A stretch of DNA of 64,000 nucleotides. Source: Streptosporangiales bacterium (GTDB taxonomy: Bacteria; Actinomycetota; Actinomycetes; Streptosporangiales; WHSR01). The stretch lies in the NCBI GenBank assembly GCA_009379995.1, contig WHSR01000001.1, forward strand, positions 85,635 through 149,634, read 5' to 3'. Shown here piece by piece: positions 51,498 through 60,939 of the stretch. The first letter of the stretch is position 1, and every line of letters begins with the position of its first letter. The notes beneath the pieces were generated by a model. It was not told where the DNA came from and did no database searches. It saw only the letters and a program-made list of their open reading frames with translations. The position numbers were made by a program, and so were the translations under genes.

Positions 51498-52457
51498 ATG
51501 GCAACGGGCATGCGTCGCAACACCCAAGGCTATGCTCTCGCCGGACGCCGCGTGCTGCTCACCGGCGCCGCGGGCGCGTTCGGCTCGGCGACGGCTGCCG
51601 CGCTGCGCGAGCGTGGGGCCGCGGTCGCCGGCCTGGACATCGCGGCCGCCGGGCCGGACGCCGGGTTCGACGGCGACGGCGACGCCCGCCATGGCGTGTT
51701 CCCCTGCGACATCACCGACGACGCGCAGGTGTCCGCCCGGGTTCCCGAGGCGGTGGACCGGCTCGGCGGGCTGGACGCGCTGGTACACCTCGCCGGCGTC
51801 GGTGAACCGGTCGACGCGGGCGCGCGGCCGGGGTCCGAGGTGCACCGGACGCTCGAGGTCAACCTGCTGGGACCGTGGCGGGTGACCGCCGCCGCGCTGC
51901 CGGAACTGGTGCGCTCGCGCGGGCGACTGGTCTTCGTCGCGTCCGAGCTCGCCTACGCCGTGCTGCCGTTCGCGGCCGCGTACGCGGTGTCCAAGCGCGG
52001 GCTCACCGCCTACGCGGACGTGGTGCGGCTGGAGTACGGCACCCACGTCGCGGTCACCACCGTCTACCCCGGCTACGTCCGCACGCCCATCCACGACGCG
52101 AGCCTCGCCGCCGGGCTGTCTCTGGAAGGGCAGGTCCGGCGGGAGCGGGTGGACGATATCGTGGCGACTGTTCTGCGGGTCCTGGCGGCCCGCCGGCCCC
52201 CTCGGGACGTGGCGGCCACCCGGCTCGGCGGGATCGAGCTTTGGCTTGCCCGGCATCTGCCCGCCGCCGTCGAGCGGGTCATCCGCGCCCGGGTGGCTCG
52301 CGACCTGCGGCGCTACGTCGACGTGCCGCTGGCCCGCGGGCTGGTCCGGCGGTACGGCGAGCGGAACGGCGTCGGCGTCGCCCGCGGGGCGGACGCACCG
52401 CTTCTCACCGGACCCTCCGAGCCCGAAGGAGGTCAGCCTCATGGTCCGGACGCGTGA
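51498..52457 (+). CDS. Short-chain dehydrogenase/reductase
   Basis: 319 residues. It has the classical SDR cofactor loop VLLTGAAGAFGSATAAALRE, a D in CDITDD, LVHLAGVG, VNLLGPW, the serine in FVASELAY and the catalytic YAVSKRG. The C-terminal ~80 residues extend beyond the core fold. ATG 51498 has GAGGA upstream. It overlaps the diiron oxygenase gene by 17 bp. It probably acts on the same small molecule as its neighbours. Confidence 0.88.
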   Translation: MATGMRRNTQGYALAGRRVLLTGAAGAFGSATAAALRERGAAVAGLDIAAAGPDAGFDGDGDARHGVFPCDITDDAQVSARVPEAVDRLGGLDALVHLAGVGEPVDAGARPGSEVHRTLEVNLLGPWRVTAAALPELVRSRGRLVFVASELAYAVLPFAAAYAVSKRGLTAYADVVRLEYGTHVAVTTVYPGYVRTPIHDASLAAGLSLEGQVRRERVDDIVATVLRVLAARRPPRDVAATRLGGIELWLARHLPAAVERVIRARVARDLRRYVDVPLARGLVRRYGERNGVGVARGADAPLLTGPSEPEGGQPHGPDA

Positions 52458-53337
52458 GGTGGACGACCGGGAGACCACTGCGACCCGGCTGCTCAAGGGA
52501 TCGGTTGAGCGTTCCTACGAGCCGGCCGTCGACATCGACTGGGACGCGCCGCTGCTGGACGGCGTCTTCTACCACCCGCCACAGCGGACCTCCCTGTACG
52601 GCACCGAGCTGTGGGACCGGATGACCCACGAGCAGCGCGTCGAGCTGTCCAAGCACGAGGTGGCCAGTCTTGCCAGCCTGGGCGTCTGGTTCGAGACCAT
52701 CCTGATGCAGATGTTGCTGCGGCACTCCTACGACCGCAGCGTCACCTCCCAGCATGTGCGGTACGCGCTCATCGAGATCGCCGACGAGTGTCGCCATTCG
52801 GTGATGTTCAGCCGGCTGATCGAGAGGCTCGGCTGCCCGCCGTACCGGATCGACGGCTACCACCATCAGCTCGGCCGGCTGATGAAGACGGTCGTGTCCG
52901 GACCGGCCATGTGGGCGGCGACGCTCATCGCCGAGGAGGTCCTCGACACCTTCCAGCGGGAGGCGATGGCCGACGACACCATCCAGCCGCTGGTCCGCAT
53001 GGTGTCGCGGATCCACGTGGTGGAGGAGGCCCGGCACGTCCGCTACGCCCGGGACGAGCTGGTCCGGCAGATGAGCCGGGCCGGACGGGCGGACAAGGCG
53101 GTGGCCCGGCTGATCACGGCGCGTGCCGCCTACGCCATCGCCAGCCATCTGGTCCACCCCGACTGTTATGCCGCTGCCGGCCTGGACGTCCGGGAGGCCC
53201 GGCGGGCGGAACGGGCCAATCCCCTGCGACGGGAGACCCTGCGGTGGTCGGCGCGGCGGCTGGTGGACTTCTTCGACGAGGTCGGCCTCATGCGGGGGCC
53301 GGGCATGGTGCTGTGGCGCAGCTCGGGACTGGTCTGA
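52441..53337 (+). CDS. AurF-type diiron oxygenase
   Basis: 298 residues of the p-aminobenzoate N-oxygenase/AurF family (DUF3066). Two ExxRH metal sites are visible, EIADECRHSVMF (~115-126) and VVEEARHVRYAR (~195-206), with further glutamates in SKHEVASLASLGVWFE and LIAEEVLDTF. Relatives oxidise aryl amines or fatty acyl substrates. AAGGAGG precedes ATG 52441. It overlaps the SDR upstream and the hydrolase downstream, so the trio is one unit. Confidence 0.87.
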   Translation: MVRTREVDDRETTATRLLKGSVERSYEPAVDIDWDAPLLDGVFYHPPQRTSLYGTELWDRMTHEQRVELSKHEVASLASLGVWFETILMQMLLRHSYDRSVTSQHVRYALIEIADECRHSVMFSRLIERLGCPPYRIDGYHHQLGRLMKTVVSGPAMWAATLIAEEVLDTFQREAMADDTIQPLVRMVSRIHVVEEARHVRYARDELVRQMSRAGRADKAVARLITARAAYAIASHLVHPDCYAAAGLDVREARRAERANPLRRETLRWSARRLVDFFDEVGLMRGPGMVLWRSSGLV

Positions 53338-54359
53338 GCGCCGCCGCCGCCCGCACCGTCCGTACCGAGGACGGGGTGGAGCTGTTCGCCGAGGAGTACG
53401 GGCCGCCGGATGCGCCGCTTTCGGTGGTCCTGCTGCACGGGTGGACCCTCGACCGCCGGGTCTGGCAGCTCCAGGTACGGGATCTGCCCGACCGCCTCGG
53501 CGCCCCGGTGCGCCTGGTGACGTACGACCACCGGGGCCACGGGCGGTCCGGCGCAACGCCGAGGGACCGGATGACCATCGCCCAACTCGGCGACGACCTC
53601 GGCGCGGTGCTGCGGACGGCGGCACCGGCCGGCCCGGTGGTGCTCGCCGGCCACTCCATCGGCGGTATGGCGATCATGGCGCTGGCCGAGCGGCATCCGG
53701 CGCTGTTCGCCGAGCTGGTCGCCGGGGTTGCCTTCGTGAACACCTCGTCCGGCGGCCTGGCCGACGTGAACCTCGGCCTGCCGCAGCCGCTGGCGCGCCT
53801 GGCGGGACGGGTGGAGAGCGCGGTCGGTCGGGCTCTGGTACAGGGGCCGTCCGGCGCGGGGAGCGGTCTGCCCGGCGTGCCCAGTGTGTCCGGCGGGTCC
53901 GGCGGAACGGGCGGGATCGGCGGGATCGGCGGGATCGGCCTTGGCGGCGCGCGGCACGTCAGGGTGCGCGGCGCACTCGCCCGGCGAGCGTCGCGGGTCC
54001 TCGTCTCCCGGCCGGGGTTTCGTTGGCTGCTGTTCGGCTCCCGTCCGCCGCGCACCGCCGTGAGCCTCGCCGTCGCGACGGTCGCGGCCACCACGCCGGA
54101 GACCATCGTCGGCTTCCGGTCCACCTTCGCCGATCACGACAGGCGCGATGCCCTCGCTGCCTGCCGCGGCCTGCCGGCCGTCGTGTTGGGCGGAACCACG
54201 GACCGGCTCTGCCCGGCCGAGCATGCCCGGGCGATCGCCGCCGAACTCGCGGGAGCGGAGCTGGTCCTCTGTCCCCGGGCCGGGCACATACTTCCGCTGG
54301 AACGTCCGGACGAGGTCACCGACAACCTCGCAACAGTGGTCAAGCGGGCGCTTGGATGA
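53313..54359 (+). CDS. Alpha/beta hydrolase
   Basis: 348 residues. It has VVLLHGWTLDRRVW (oxyanion loop), YDHRGHGRSG, the nucleophile elbow AGHSIGGMA with Ser, the acid region VVLGGTTDRLCP and the catalytic His in RAGHILPLE. An unusual Gly-rich stretch (GSGGTGGIGGIGGIGLGG) sits in the cap region around residue 195-215. I chose GTG 53313, which overlaps the diiron oxygenase stop by 25 bp; no ATG is nearby. Esterase, epoxide hydrolase or haloperoxidase-like activity are all possible. Confidence 0.85.
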   Translation: MAQLGTGLSAAAARTVRTEDGVELFAEEYGPPDAPLSVVLLHGWTLDRRVWQLQVRDLPDRLGAPVRLVTYDHRGHGRSGATPRDRMTIAQLGDDLGAVLRTAAPAGPVVLAGHSIGGMAIMALAERHPALFAELVAGVAFVNTSSGGLADVNLGLPQPLARLAGRVESAVGRALVQGPSGAGSGLPGVPSVSGGSGGTGGIGGIGGIGLGGARHVRVRGALARRASRVLVSRPGFRWLLFGSRPPRTAVSLAVATVAATTPETIVGFRSTFADHDRRDALAACRGLPAVVLGGTTDRLCPAEHARAIAAELAGAELVLCPRAGHILPLERPDEVTDNLATVVKRALG

Positions 54360-54438
54360 TCTATCAGATCCGTACCATGTGAGATCAAGAATCGAGAACG
54401 GCACACGCGTCTCATGGGTGCGCACTAGTGTTTCAGCC

Positions 54439-54786
54439 GTGGCGTTTGTGGTGGCAACCAAACGGCGCGGGCCTCGTGTTGTGGTCAGGGTCGAGGGAGA
54501 GATCGACCTCCTAACGGCACCCAAGCTGCGTCAGACGCTCTCCCGGGCGATCCGGGAGCAGAGCCCGCACATCGTCGTCGATCTGACCGGTGTGCTTCTT
54601 TGCGGCTCCATGGGTCTCACCGTGCTCCGCACCGCGGGCCTTCGGGCGACCGCCAAGGGCGGGTCCCTCACGCTCGCCGGTCCCCGGCCCACCGTACGCA
54701 AAGTGCTCACCGTCAGCGGCTACGCCAAGATCTTCCCCGTCTACGACGACCTCGAGGCGGCGCTGAGCGACGACCGGCTCAACTGA
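54439..54786 (+). CDS. STAS-domain anti-sigma factor antagonist
   Basis: 115 residues from GTG 54439 (GTG 54418 is an in-frame alternative; neither has a good ribosome site). It has VVVRVEGEIDLLTAPKLRQT and the phospho-site region VDLTGVLLCGSMGLTVLRTA, with Ser in CGSMGL. It belongs to the SpoIIAA/BldG class. It lies 79 bp after the hydrolase gene and overlaps the convergent soxG gene by 8 bp. Confidence 0.87.
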   Translation: MAFVVATKRRGPRVVVRVEGEIDLLTAPKLRQTLSRAIREQSPHIVVDLTGVLLCGSMGLTVLRTAGLRATAKGGSLTLAGPRPTVRKVLTVSGYAKIFPVYDDLEAALSDDRLN

Positions 54787-55477
54787 GCCCCGGCTCGACG
54801 AAGCCGTCGATCTCGGCACCGAACTCGCCGCCCGCGTCCAGCAGCGCGTCGAAGAGGTACTGGCCGGAGGAGCGCTCGCAGTGCAGGAGGTACGAGCGGG
54901 TGCCGTCGCGGTCGTACCGGACGACGTCGACGGCGAGCCGGGCGACGGACGACCGGAAGGCCGCGCCGTTGGGGGTGACCGTCTCGCCGAGGTCGATCCC
55001 GCACACCTTGGCCAGCAGGTCGGGTGTCCGTTCTCCGGCGATCCGGATGAGCGCGCGACCGTGGGTCAGGTCGACCACCGTCACGAACTCCGGGTTGGGC
55101 AGCCGCGCGGCCAGCCGTTCCAGCCGCTCGACGAGGTCCGGCGCGGTGCCCGGGGAGCCGAGGGCGAGCCACTCTCCCGGTCCGGAGCCGACGACGAGTA
55201 CGTCCTCGTCGTCGCCTTCCGCGTCCTCGAAGGAGGCGGACCGTTCGGCGCGTCCGAACGGTCCGCCGAGCGTGCCCGCCAGGGCGCCGTCCCACGGCGC
55301 CTTCACCTGAACCTTCGCCAGCGGGGTCAGGTCGGTGACGGTCAGGTCGGCGTCGCTGCGGCGCGCGCTGACCTCCCAGCCGGCAACGGCCGCCACCGGT
55401 GGGGCCGGCGCGATGGGGCTGCGTGCGATGGGGCCGCGTGCGTCGGCGCTGGCGGCGCGGCGAACATGGTCAGACAC
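54779..55477 (-). CDS. soxG: Sarcosine oxidase subunit gamma
   Basis: 232 residues. It has LAKVQVKAPWDGALAGTLGG and GPGEWLALGSPGTAP, then the tail YLLHCERSSGQYLFDALLDA, as in SoxG of heterotetrameric sarcosine oxidase. The GcvT-like fold supports binding of tetrahydrofolate in the complex. The N-terminal ~25 residues are Ala/Pro-rich. It is the last gene of the minus-strand operon, overlapping soxA by 8 bp. Confidence 0.88.
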   Translation of the reverse strand: MSDHVRRAASADARGPIARSPIAPAPPVAAVAGWEVSARRSDADLTVTDLTPLAKVQVKAPWDGALAGTLGGPFGRAERSASFEDAEGDDEDVLVVGSGPGEWLALGSPGTAPDLVERLERLAARLPNPEFVTVVDLTHGRALIRIAGERTPDLLAKVCGIDLGETVTPNGAAFRSSVARLAVDVVRYDRDGTRSYLLHCERSSGQYLFDALLDAGGEFGAEIDGFVEPGLS

Positions 55478-58283
55478 GCAGCCGGTCTCCGGTCGGGTCG
55501 AAGTGGGCGAGGTGGTCGGTAACCCGTGCCGGGATGTGCCGGCCGTCGGGTAGCCGCACGGTGACCTGGGTGCCGGGCGCGGCCAGGTGGGCGTCGACCT
55601 GTGCCAAGCAGATCGACCGGCCCAGGATCGGTGACATCCGGCTGGAGGTGACGCGGCCGACGATCCGCGGCCGGCGGTCGGCCCGCCGTGGCGGGTCGAC
55701 GATCTGGCAGGCCTCCTCCGGCACCACCGAACCGTCGAGCGGCTGCAGACCCACCAGTCGGGGATACTCGCCGGCCTCCTGCTGCCAGGCCAGCTCCGGC
55801 TTGCCCACGAAGTCGTCCTTGTCGAGCTTGATGGCCCAGTCCAGCCCGGCGGAGAAGCCGCGGGTGAGGCCGTCGGTGTCCTGGCCGACGATGAGATGGC
55901 CCTTTTCCAGGCGAAGGATCCGCTGTGCCTCGACGCCGAACGGCGCGATGCCCAGGTCGTGGCCCCGCTCCATGAGCGTCTCCCAGACGTGCAGGCCGTA
56001 GGCGGCGGGGATGTGGAGCTCGTAGCTGAGCTCGCCGGTGAACCCGATGCGCCACAGCACGCAGTCGTCGACGCCGCAGACGCGGCCGGTGCGGACGTTC
56101 ATGTACGGGAACGCCTCGCCCGCGAGGTCGACGCCCTCGGTGACCCGCTCGAGCAGCTCGCGGGAGCGTGGTCCGGCCACGTTCATGCTGGCGTAGGCGG
56201 TGGTGAGCGGGGTGACGTGCACCTGCCAGTCGGGGTGCTGGGTCTGTAGCCAGTTCTCCACCCACTCCCACACGGTCGCCGCGCCGGAGGACGTGGTGCT
56301 CATCAGGTAGTGGTCGGGGCCGAGGTGGCCGGTCACCCCGTCGTCGAGCACGACGCCGTCGTCGGCGCACATGACGCCGTACCGCACCCGGCCGACGTCG
56401 AGCTTGGACCACTTGTTGACGTAGAGCAGGTTGAGCAGCTTCGGCACGTCGGGGCCGCGCAGGTCCAGCTTGCCGATCGGGGTGACGTCGATGATCCCGA
56501 CGTCACCCCGTACGGTGCGTGCCTCGGCGTGCGGGTCGCCGTAGTGGTCGGGCCGGATCCAGGCGCCGGCGACCAAGGGCGTCGCGCCGTGCGCCTCGTG
56601 CCAGGGCTGCATCGGGGAGTACCGCACCGGCTCGAAGACGCGCCCCGCGAGCGCGCCCAGGGTGACGGGCACGTACGGCGGTCGCCAGGTGGTGGTGCCG
56701 GTCTCCCCGATCGACCGTCCGGTGGCCTCGGCCACGATCGCCACCGCGTTGACGGCTTCCAGCTTGCCCTGGGTGGGTCCCATCGTGACTGTCGTGTAGC
56801 GCTTGACCAGCTCGACCGAGCGGTAACCCTCCTCGACCGCCTGGACGAGGTCGGTCGAGGACACGTCCTCGCAGAAGTCGACGATCCCGTGCGTGCGGCC
56901 GCGGAACAGCGCGGGGTGCGCATCGACGGGGAGCGTGGGGATCGGTACGGGCCCGTCGCCCGCCCCCGTGGCGCGGCGGGCGGCCTCGGCGCCGACGGCG
57001 TCCGCGTGGGCGAGGAGTTCGTCCAGGCTGCCGTCTCCGGCGATGCCCCCGGCCGCCAGCACGTCCTCCGGCAGTCGGGCCGGATCGGGGAAGTACCGCG
57101 CCGCTCGCGGGTCGTAGACGGGCCGGTCGCCGGCCATGGTGAGCAACGCGGCAGGGGCGGTCCAGCCGGTGGCGGTGACCAGCAGGTCGCAGTCGACCCT
57201 CCGACCGTCGGGCAGCTCGACGGACCGCAGCCGGCCCCGGCCGTGTGCCCGGACGATGTCGTCGCCGAGCCGGGCGTCCGCGATGTGGGCGACGGTCACG
57301 CCGGCGCGCTTGAGGTCCGCGACCGCGGCGTCGCCGTCCCCGTTGCCCGTCAGCACCACCGCCCGCTCGCCCGGCTTGACCGCGTACAGGTTGATCAGCC
57401 GGCGTACCGCGGTGGACAGCATGACGCCGGGGATGTCGTTGCCCGCGAACACGTACGGCCGCTCGATCAGCCCCGACGCGACGACGAGGGTTCCGGCCCG
57501 GACCTTGACCAGACGCTCGGCCACCCCCGGTACGGTGCGCTGCACGACGGCTATCCAGTTGCCTTCGTAGCGGCCGAGCACCGCCGAGTCGCACAGGACC
57601 TCGATGCCGGGCGCCGCCGCGACCCGCTCGGACAGCCCGCGCAGCGCGGCGAGGTCGGCCTCGTCGCCCCAGCACAGGTGTCCGCCGAGCTGGTGCTCCT
57701 CCTCGACGAGCAGCACGCTCGCCCCGGCATCGGCGGCGGCCAGCGCCGCCGCCATCCCGGCCGGCCCGCCGCCGGCCACCAGCACTTCCGGATGGGCGTA
57801 GCGCTTGTCGTAATAGTCGCCAGCGGCCTCCGGCGGGACCTCCCCGCCGTTGGCGAAACGCCGAAGCACCCTCTCGTACGTCGGCCACAGCCATCGCGGC
57901 CGAATGAACGTCTTGTAGTAGAAGCCGGCGGACAGGAACCGTCCGGCGAGCTGGTTGATCGCCTTCACGTCGAAGTTCAGCGACGGCCAGGTGTTCTGCG
58001 AGCGAACCCGCATGCCGGGGCGGGCGAGTCGGTGGGCGCCGCGCACGTTCGGCTCGTCGTCGACCTGCACTATGCAGCCGGGGTCGTGGAAGCTCGCGGT
58101 CAGCAACCCCCGGGGCCGGTGGTACTTCAGGCTGCGGGAGAAGACCCGCACCCCGGCGGCGGCCAGCGCCGAGGCGATCGTGTCACCCTGGTAGGCCGGG
58201 ACCTCCCGGCCGTTCCAGGTGAACGTGAACGGCCTGGTCCGGTCGAGCACCTCGCCGGGCTGCGGGCCGAGTCGCATGCTCAT
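55470..58283 (-). CDS. soxA: Sarcosine oxidase subunit alpha
   Basis: 937 residues from ATG 58283, which overlaps the soxD stop by 4 bp. The N-terminal half carries a Fer2_4-type domain (FTFTWNGREVPAYQGDTIAS, SFHDPGCIVQVDDEPNVRG) and a nucleotide-binding loop VAGGGPAGMAAALAAADAG. A second NAD/FAD region spans ~250-420. The C-terminal half is a GcvT/THF-binding domain (YMNVRTGRVCGVDDCVLWRI, then LEKGHLIVGQDTDG). The enzyme makes glycine and 5,10-methylene-THF or formaldehyde from sarcosine. Confidence 0.93.
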   Translation of the reverse strand: MSMRLGPQPGEVLDRTRPFTFTWNGREVPAYQGDTIASALAAAGVRVFSRSLKYHRPRGLLTASFHDPGCIVQVDDEPNVRGAHRLARPGMRVRSQNTWPSLNFDVKAINQLAGRFLSAGFYYKTFIRPRWLWPTYERVLRRFANGGEVPPEAAGDYYDKRYAHPEVLVAGGGPAGMAAALAAADAGASVLLVEEEHQLGGHLCWGDEADLAALRGLSERVAAAPGIEVLCDSAVLGRYEGNWIAVVQRTVPGVAERLVKVRAGTLVVASGLIERPYVFAGNDIPGVMLSTAVRRLINLYAVKPGERAVVLTGNGDGDAAVADLKRAGVTVAHIADARLGDDIVRAHGRGRLRSVELPDGRRVDCDLLVTATGWTAPAALLTMAGDRPVYDPRAARYFPDPARLPEDVLAAGGIAGDGSLDELLAHADAVGAEAARRATGAGDGPVPIPTLPVDAHPALFRGRTHGIVDFCEDVSSTDLVQAVEEGYRSVELVKRYTTVTMGPTQGKLEAVNAVAIVAEATGRSIGETGTTTWRPPYVPVTLGALAGRVFEPVRYSPMQPWHEAHGATPLVAGAWIRPDHYGDPHAEARTVRGDVGIIDVTPIGKLDLRGPDVPKLLNLLYVNKWSKLDVGRVRYGVMCADDGVVLDDGVTGHLGPDHYLMSTTSSGAATVWEWVENWLQTQHPDWQVHVTPLTTAYASMNVAGPRSRELLERVTEGVDLAGEAFPYMNVRTGRVCGVDDCVLWRIGFTGELSYELHIPAAYGLHVWETLMERGHDLGIAPFGVEAQRILRLEKGHLIVGQDTDGLTRGFSAGLDWAIKLDKDDFVGKPELAWQQEAGEYPRLVGLQPLDGSVVPEEACQIVDPPRRADRRPRIVGRVTSSRMSPILGRSICLAQVDAHLAAPGTQVTVRLPDGRHIPARVTDHLAHFDPTGDRLRV

Positions 58284-58540
58284 CGCCCCGCCCCCTCGGT
58301 CGCCAGCGGCCGTACCTCGTTGCTGAGCGTGTGGCGCTCCACCGAGATGTAGCGGCGGCAGCCCATGCGGTGGTACCAGCTCTCGGCTACCCAACCGCAC
58401 GGGTTGGCCCGGCCGTAGAGGTAACCGCGCCACTCCTCCGGACCGGCGGACGCCGGGTCCGGCCGCGGCCCCGCCTCGCCGACGTAGCCGAACTCGGCGA
58501 CGTTCCGTGGGCCGCACCACGGGCACGGCAGGAGGATCAT
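58280..58540 (-). CDS. soxD: Sarcosine oxidase subunit delta
   Basis: 86 residues. Zinc-binding cysteines are in LPCPWCGPRNVAEFGY and in HRMGCRRYISVERHT, with WRGYLYGRANPCGWVAESWY between; this is the SoxD pattern. It sits 12 bp after soxB and overlaps soxA (ATGA). Only the heterotetrameric enzyme has this subunit, which fixes the type. Confidence 0.93.
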   Translation of the reverse strand: MILLPCPWCGPRNVAEFGYVGEAGPRPDPASAGPEEWRGYLYGRANPCGWVAESWYHRMGCRRYISVERHTLSNEVRPLATEGAGR

Positions 58541-58552
58541 CGGATGTGCTCC

Positions 58553-59842
58553 CTAGTGACCAACCGCCGCCGCGCCCTTCTCGCCCAGCAGGCGGCCCTC
58601 GGCGAACCGCTCGACGCCGAACGGGGCGATGATGTCCGGCGTGCGCCCGGTCGCGACGCAGTCGGCCATCGCCTCGCCGGAGACCGGCCCGGCCTTGAAT
58701 CCGTACGTGCCCCAGCCCACGTCGACGAGGAAGCCGTCGACCGGGGTGCGTCCCATGATCGGCGAGAAGTCGGGCGTCATGTCGCACAGCCCGGCCCACT
58801 GCCGGAGTAGGCGGACCTTCGCCAGCGAGGGCATGAGCTCCAGGACGTGACCGGCCAGCCCCTCGACGAACTCCAGCGACCCGCGCATCGAGTAGCCGGC
58901 GAACGGGTCGACGCTCGCCCCGAAGACAAGCTCGCCCCGGTCGGTCTGGCTCACGTACACGTGCAGAGACCCCGACACCACCACCGCGTCGAGGAACGGC
59001 CGCACCGGCTCGGTGACCGCGGCCTGCAGTGGGAACGTCTGTATCGGCAGCCGTACCCCTGCCATCTCCGCGACCAGGGTCGACCAGCCGGCCGTGCAGT
59101 TGATGACCGTCGAGGCGGCGATGTCGCCGCGGTCCGTGCGCACCCCCCGCACTCGCCGGCCGTTCGGTCCGCCGGCAACGTCGATGCCGGTGACCTCGGT
59201 GTTCTGGTGAATATGGACGCCGTACCCGGAGGCGCCCCGGGCGTATCCCCAGACCACCGCGTCGTGCCGGATGATGCCGCCCGGTGGGTGGTAGAGGGCG
59301 CCGAGGATCGGGTACCGGACGGCCGCGGAGACGTCGAGGTACGGGACCAGCTTCTTGATCTCGGCAGGCCCGACGACCTCGGAGTCGACGCCCTCGAGCT
59401 TGTTGACCTCGGCGCGCCACCGCATGGTGCGCAGCGAGCTGTCGTTGTGCGCCAAGGTCAGATGGCCGCGCTGGGAGAACATCACGTTGTAGTTGAGGTC
59501 GGCCGCGAGCCTCTCGTACAGCCGCACCGACCGGTCGTAGAACCGGACCCCCTCCGGGGTCAGGTAGTTCGACCGGAGGATCGCCGTGTTGCGGCCGGAA
59601 CCGCCGCTTCCGACGTAGCCCTTGTCCAGGACGGCGACGTCGGTGATGCCGTGGTTGGCCGCGAGGTAGTAGGCGGTGGCCAGACCGTGCACGCCGCCCC
59701 CGATGATGACGACGTCGTAGCTGTTCTTCAGCTCGCGGTCACGCCACGCCGGCACGAGATGGTCACCGGCCAGGCCGTGCCGGAGAAGGGAGAAGGCGGA
59801 ATACCTTGCCGGGTACCGCCGGGGGCGCGGTCTCGTGGGCAC
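58553..59842 (-). CDS. soxB: Sarcosine oxidase subunit beta
   Basis: 429 residues using GTG 59842 (GGAGG 6 bases upstream; the ATG two codons earlier is too close to it). It has YDVVIIGGGVHGLATAYYLA for FAD and SGGSGRNTAILRSNY. GGIIRHDAVVWGYARG carries the histidine that holds covalent FMN in this family. The N-terminus (YSAFSLLRHGLAGDHLVPAW) is typical of SoxB. Confidence 0.94.
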   Translation of the reverse strand: MPTRPRPRRYPARYSAFSLLRHGLAGDHLVPAWRDRELKNSYDVVIIGGGVHGLATAYYLAANHGITDVAVLDKGYVGSGGSGRNTAILRSNYLTPEGVRFYDRSVRLYERLAADLNYNVMFSQRGHLTLAHNDSSLRTMRWRAEVNKLEGVDSEVVGPAEIKKLVPYLDVSAAVRYPILGALYHPPGGIIRHDAVVWGYARGASGYGVHIHQNTEVTGIDVAGGPNGRRVRGVRTDRGDIAASTVINCTAGWSTLVAEMAGVRLPIQTFPLQAAVTEPVRPFLDAVVVSGSLHVYVSQTDRGELVFGASVDPFAGYSMRGSLEFVEGLAGHVLELMPSLAKVRLLRQWAGLCDMTPDFSPIMGRTPVDGFLVDVGWGTYGFKAGPVSGEAMADCVATGRTPDIIAPFGVERFAEGRLLGEKGAAAVGH

Positions 59843-59869
59843 GGTCATCCTCCGCCTATAGAGCTGGGC

Positions 59870-60934
59870 CTAAAGCTGGCTGCTGTACTCCAGGTTGTGT
59901 CGCGCCAGGCGGGGGTCGGTCCCGAAGAAGGCGTGCTTGGACATGTCCTCGGAGTATCGACTCGCTGGGGGTTTGCGCCCGAGCGCCTCCGCCATGCTAC
60001 GCACGTGATGCGGGGCGGCGCCGCAGCACAGGCCGAAGTAGCGAACGCCGGCGGCGCGGGCCCTCCGGGTGAAGTCGGCGATCTCGTACCGGTTGCAGGT
60101 GAACGGGTCGAGGGCGGTCGGGAAGGGGTTGTCGTCCGGCCAGTCGGGGTCGCGGAGCGACTGGAAGGTCGGCTGCTGTGGACTGGTGCGGTACGGGACG
60201 GGAAGGGCCGCCACCGGCACGTCGACCGCGCTGACGATCCGTTCCATCAGGGGCAGCATGGTTTCCGGGCCGCGGGAGCAGTTGAGGCCGACGACGTCGG
60301 CGCCGCCCGAGGTCAGCCTCCGGCAGGCGTCGGGCAGGGACCAGCCCTCGCGCGTCTCGGCCTCGCGGTTGACGACCAGCGTGATGACCGCCCGCAGCCC
60401 CGCCTCCCGGATGGCGTCGAGCGCCAGCAGCGCTTCCCCGCCGTAACGGAACGTCTCGCCGATGATGTAGTCGACGCCCGCCTCCGCCGCCCAGCTCACC
60501 TGTTCGGCGAACATGGCCCGCACCTGGGTACGGGCCTCGCGGTCGGAGGGATCGTAGACGTTGGTGTTGCAGACGTTGCCCGCGAACAGCGCGCCGCTGT
60601 CCCTGGCCACCCGCCGGGCAAGCTCCAGGGCCCGCCGGTTCAGCGGCTCGAGCAGCCCGTCCTTGCCGATCAGCCGGAGCTTCTCCCGGTGCGCGTAGTA
60701 GGTGAACGCCTCGACCACGTCCGAGCCGGCGTGGACGAACTGCTGGTGCAGGGCGGTCACCTCCTCCGGATGGTCCAGGATGACCTCCGGGACGAACCCT
60801 CCAGCCTGCAGGTAGCCGCGGCGCTCGAGCTCGAACAGGTAGCCTTCGGCGCAGATCACCGGTCCGGAGGCCAGCCGTTCGCGAAGTCCTGTGCGTCTTT
60901 CGCCGTTCGCCTGCTGCCGGTGAGAAGGGGTCAT
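59870..60934 (-). CDS. Betaine-homocysteine S-methyltransferase-like protein
   Basis: 354 residues of the homocysteine S-methyltransferase family. The zinc cysteines are present: VVGLNCSRGPETML and the paired FGLCCGAAPHHVR. GYLFELERRGYLQAGGFVPE near the start is BHMT-like. In this operon it would demethylate glycine betaine to dimethylglycine while making methionine, a reaction inferred from context and family. It lies 27 bp upstream of soxB. Confidence 0.87.
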   Translation of the reverse strand: MTPSHRQQANGERRTGLRERLASGPVICAEGYLFELERRGYLQAGGFVPEVILDHPEEVTALHQQFVHAGSDVVEAFTYYAHREKLRLIGKDGLLEPLNRRALELARRVARDSGALFAGNVCNTNVYDPSDREARTQVRAMFAEQVSWAAEAGVDYIIGETFRYGGEALLALDAIREAGLRAVITLVVNREAETREGWSLPDACRRLTSGGADVVGLNCSRGPETMLPLMERIVSAVDVPVAALPVPYRTSPQQPTFQSLRDPDWPDDNPFPTALDPFTCNRYEIADFTRRARAAGVRYFGLCCGAAPHHVRSMAEALGRKPPASRYSEDMSKHAFFGTDPRLARHNLEYSSQL

Positions 60935-60939
60935 CGTGG

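Noticed and set aside
55470..59420. A single 1316-residue frame extending soxA upstream through soxD and soxB
   Set aside because: The extra ~380 residues are low-complexity Arg/Gly antisense-like text. SoxA proper starts at 58283, coupled to soxD.
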